A stretch of DNA of 64,000 nucleotides from Photobacterium proteolyticum (GTDB lineage: Bacteria > Pseudomonadota > Gammaproteobacteria > Enterobacterales > Vibrionaceae): positions 124,001 through 188,000 of the forward strand of contig NZ_MJIL01000060.1 of the NCBI RefSeq assembly GCF_001939735.1. The letters are read 5' to 3'. Both the position numbers and the translations under genes were made by a program. Below the pieces are notes generated by a model, which had not been told where the DNA came from, made no database searches, and saw only the letters and a list, made by a program, of their open reading frames with translations. This document shows, piece after piece, positions 63,190 to 64,000 of the stretch; position 1 is the first letter of the stretch, and every line of letters starts with the position of its first letter.

Positions 63190-64000
63190 TCAGTAACTTT
63201 CGCCTATCTGTTTTTGGGATTTAATACGAGGGGAATAAGCTAACTTCTGAATCGCGAGGGTGACTCCTACAGAGATAATAATCAGAACGCTGAAGGTAAC
63301 TAACGGACTAGAGAGTACAGCAAGGTATGGGTTTATATCCATTTGATAAACTCCCAGCAGCATGTTTAGCAACCCTGTCATAGAAAGTGCTAACCAGTAG
63401 CCGGAAACAACGATGACAACGCCAATATGTTTGTAGGCAGGCACTGTCATTTGCTTGCTCCCTGGGGTAAGCCAGCGAAGAAAAGCATAATAGCTGATGC
63501 AGCAGACAAGTATAGCTTTAGCGATCGTCATTGGGTTACTGATGTCAAATAAACTGCCGTTCTGCCCGTCTTGCGCATAGAAAAATAATAGCCAGAAAGC
63601 GCTGAGTACCATAGCTGACTCGCGGTAAGCCCCGAGCACCTGCTTGCCAAAACAGCGTTGGAATAGCTTCCTGAGTGAAAAGTATAATATCAGGTTGACA
63701 GTAAAAGCGGCTGGTACAAGCAGCACTTGCAGTGCTAGGTTATTACTCAGTGCGGCGTTAATCTCAGGGTTAGAATAAGCCCCCATGTGGAAAAACAATG
63801 ACATTACCGTGATGTTGAGTACGCCGTGATTTAAGTAAATCTCGCCACTATGTTCACCGCCCTTTGCAAATAGCGAAGGTTTGTCTGTTCTTGGCAGCGT
63901 CAGTGCCAGGGCAACAAATGATAGCGTCACAGGTATTGTCATTAAATAATAGTCGGCAAGGATACCGCCATGGCCTTTGACTAACCACAAGCCTTCTGCG
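63190..64000 (-). CDS. Multi-pass membrane protein of unknown function (partial, runs off the right edge)
   Basis: The minus-strand frame stays open to the window end; its N-terminus lies outside. The visible 270 residues hold about seven hydrophobic segments (for example YYLMTIPVTLSFVALALTL, LALQVLLVPAAFTVNLILYF, GVVIVVSGYWLALSMTG, LVTFSVLIIISVGVTL) joined by short loops and ending in a basic tail. I do not recognise the family. The first possible start in the window (TTG at 63990) is not convincing because coding-like sequence continues beyond it. Confidence 0.7.
   Translation of the reverse strand, partial: AEGLWLVKGHGGILADYYLMTIPVTLSFVALALTLPRTDKPSLFAKGGEHSGEIYLNHGVLNITVMSLFFHMGAYSNPEINAALSNNLALQVLLVPAAFTVNLILYFSLRKLFQRCFGKQVLGAYRESAMVLSAFWLLFFYAQDGQNGSLFDISNPMTIAKAILVCCISYYAFLRWLTPGSKQMTVPAYKHIGVVIVVSGYWLALSMTGLLNMLLGVYQMDINPYLAVLSSPLVTFSVLIIISVGVTLAIQKLAYSPRIKSQKQIGESY

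Overview
The window reads as chromosomal DNA of a marine gammaproteobacterium of the family Vibrionaceae, most like Photobacterium or a close relative. The support is protein-level resemblance to Vibrio families that I recognise (OmpV, NorM, NqrB, a 367-residue PurC, the HutIGUH set, an IF3 gene starting with ATT), a moderate GC content, many methyl-accepting chemotaxis and cyclic-di-GMP proteins, chitin-related secreted enzymes, and a large redundant tRNA array of the kind typical of Photobacterium. The genus is an inference; no rRNA gene is present to settle it. Layout, left to right: the tail of an ABC transporter ATPase; the oxidative pentose phosphate operon zwf-pgl-gnd; an AGCS-family sodium:alanine symporter; three methyl-accepting chemotaxis proteins, one of which appears to have a broken start; purC with a PurR operator; a UvrD-like helicase; a secreted GH19 chitinase; a BCCT transporter; a small GST/VOC operon next to a gene remnant; and a run of three cyclic-di-GMP proteins (HD-GYP, TPR-GGDEF, CHASE4-PAS-GGDEF-EAL). 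Then come an L,D-transpeptidase, a GNAT-like protein, a solitary nqrB, the cyanide-insensitive bd-type oxidase cioAB with a 37-codon third gene, and an RND efflux pump with its adaptor. From 40.0 to 41.2 kb there is a minus-strand array of ten tRNA-Val(GAC) genes built from a tandemly duplicated two-tRNA unit of about 229 bp, with its own promoter and terminator. It is followed by a solitary ParA-like ATPase and a small partner gene, a DUF3080-type lipoprotein, norM, a diguanylate cyclase, ribE, a CPXCG small protein, an HxpB-type phosphatase and a YniA-type kinase. The last third holds the histidine utilisation operon hutIGUH with its repressor gene hutC and a palindromic operator candidate, ompV, the translation cluster thrS-infC-rpmI-rplT, a heptanucleotide tandem repeat, a chitin-binding trypsin-like protease, and an unidentified membrane protein that runs off the right edge. 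How the genes fit together: most of the window is housekeeping and niche metabolism (NADPH supply, histidine catabolism, purine synthesis, respiration) mixed with environmental sensing (three MCPs, four cyclic-di-GMP enzymes) and chitin or protein degradation. I see no phage, insertion sequence, CRISPR array or defence island. The least conventional features are the tRNA-Val array, the orphan nqrB beside cioAB, the solitary ParA next to the array, the apparently frameshifted chemoreceptor and the perfect 31-bp palindrome ahead of zwf.
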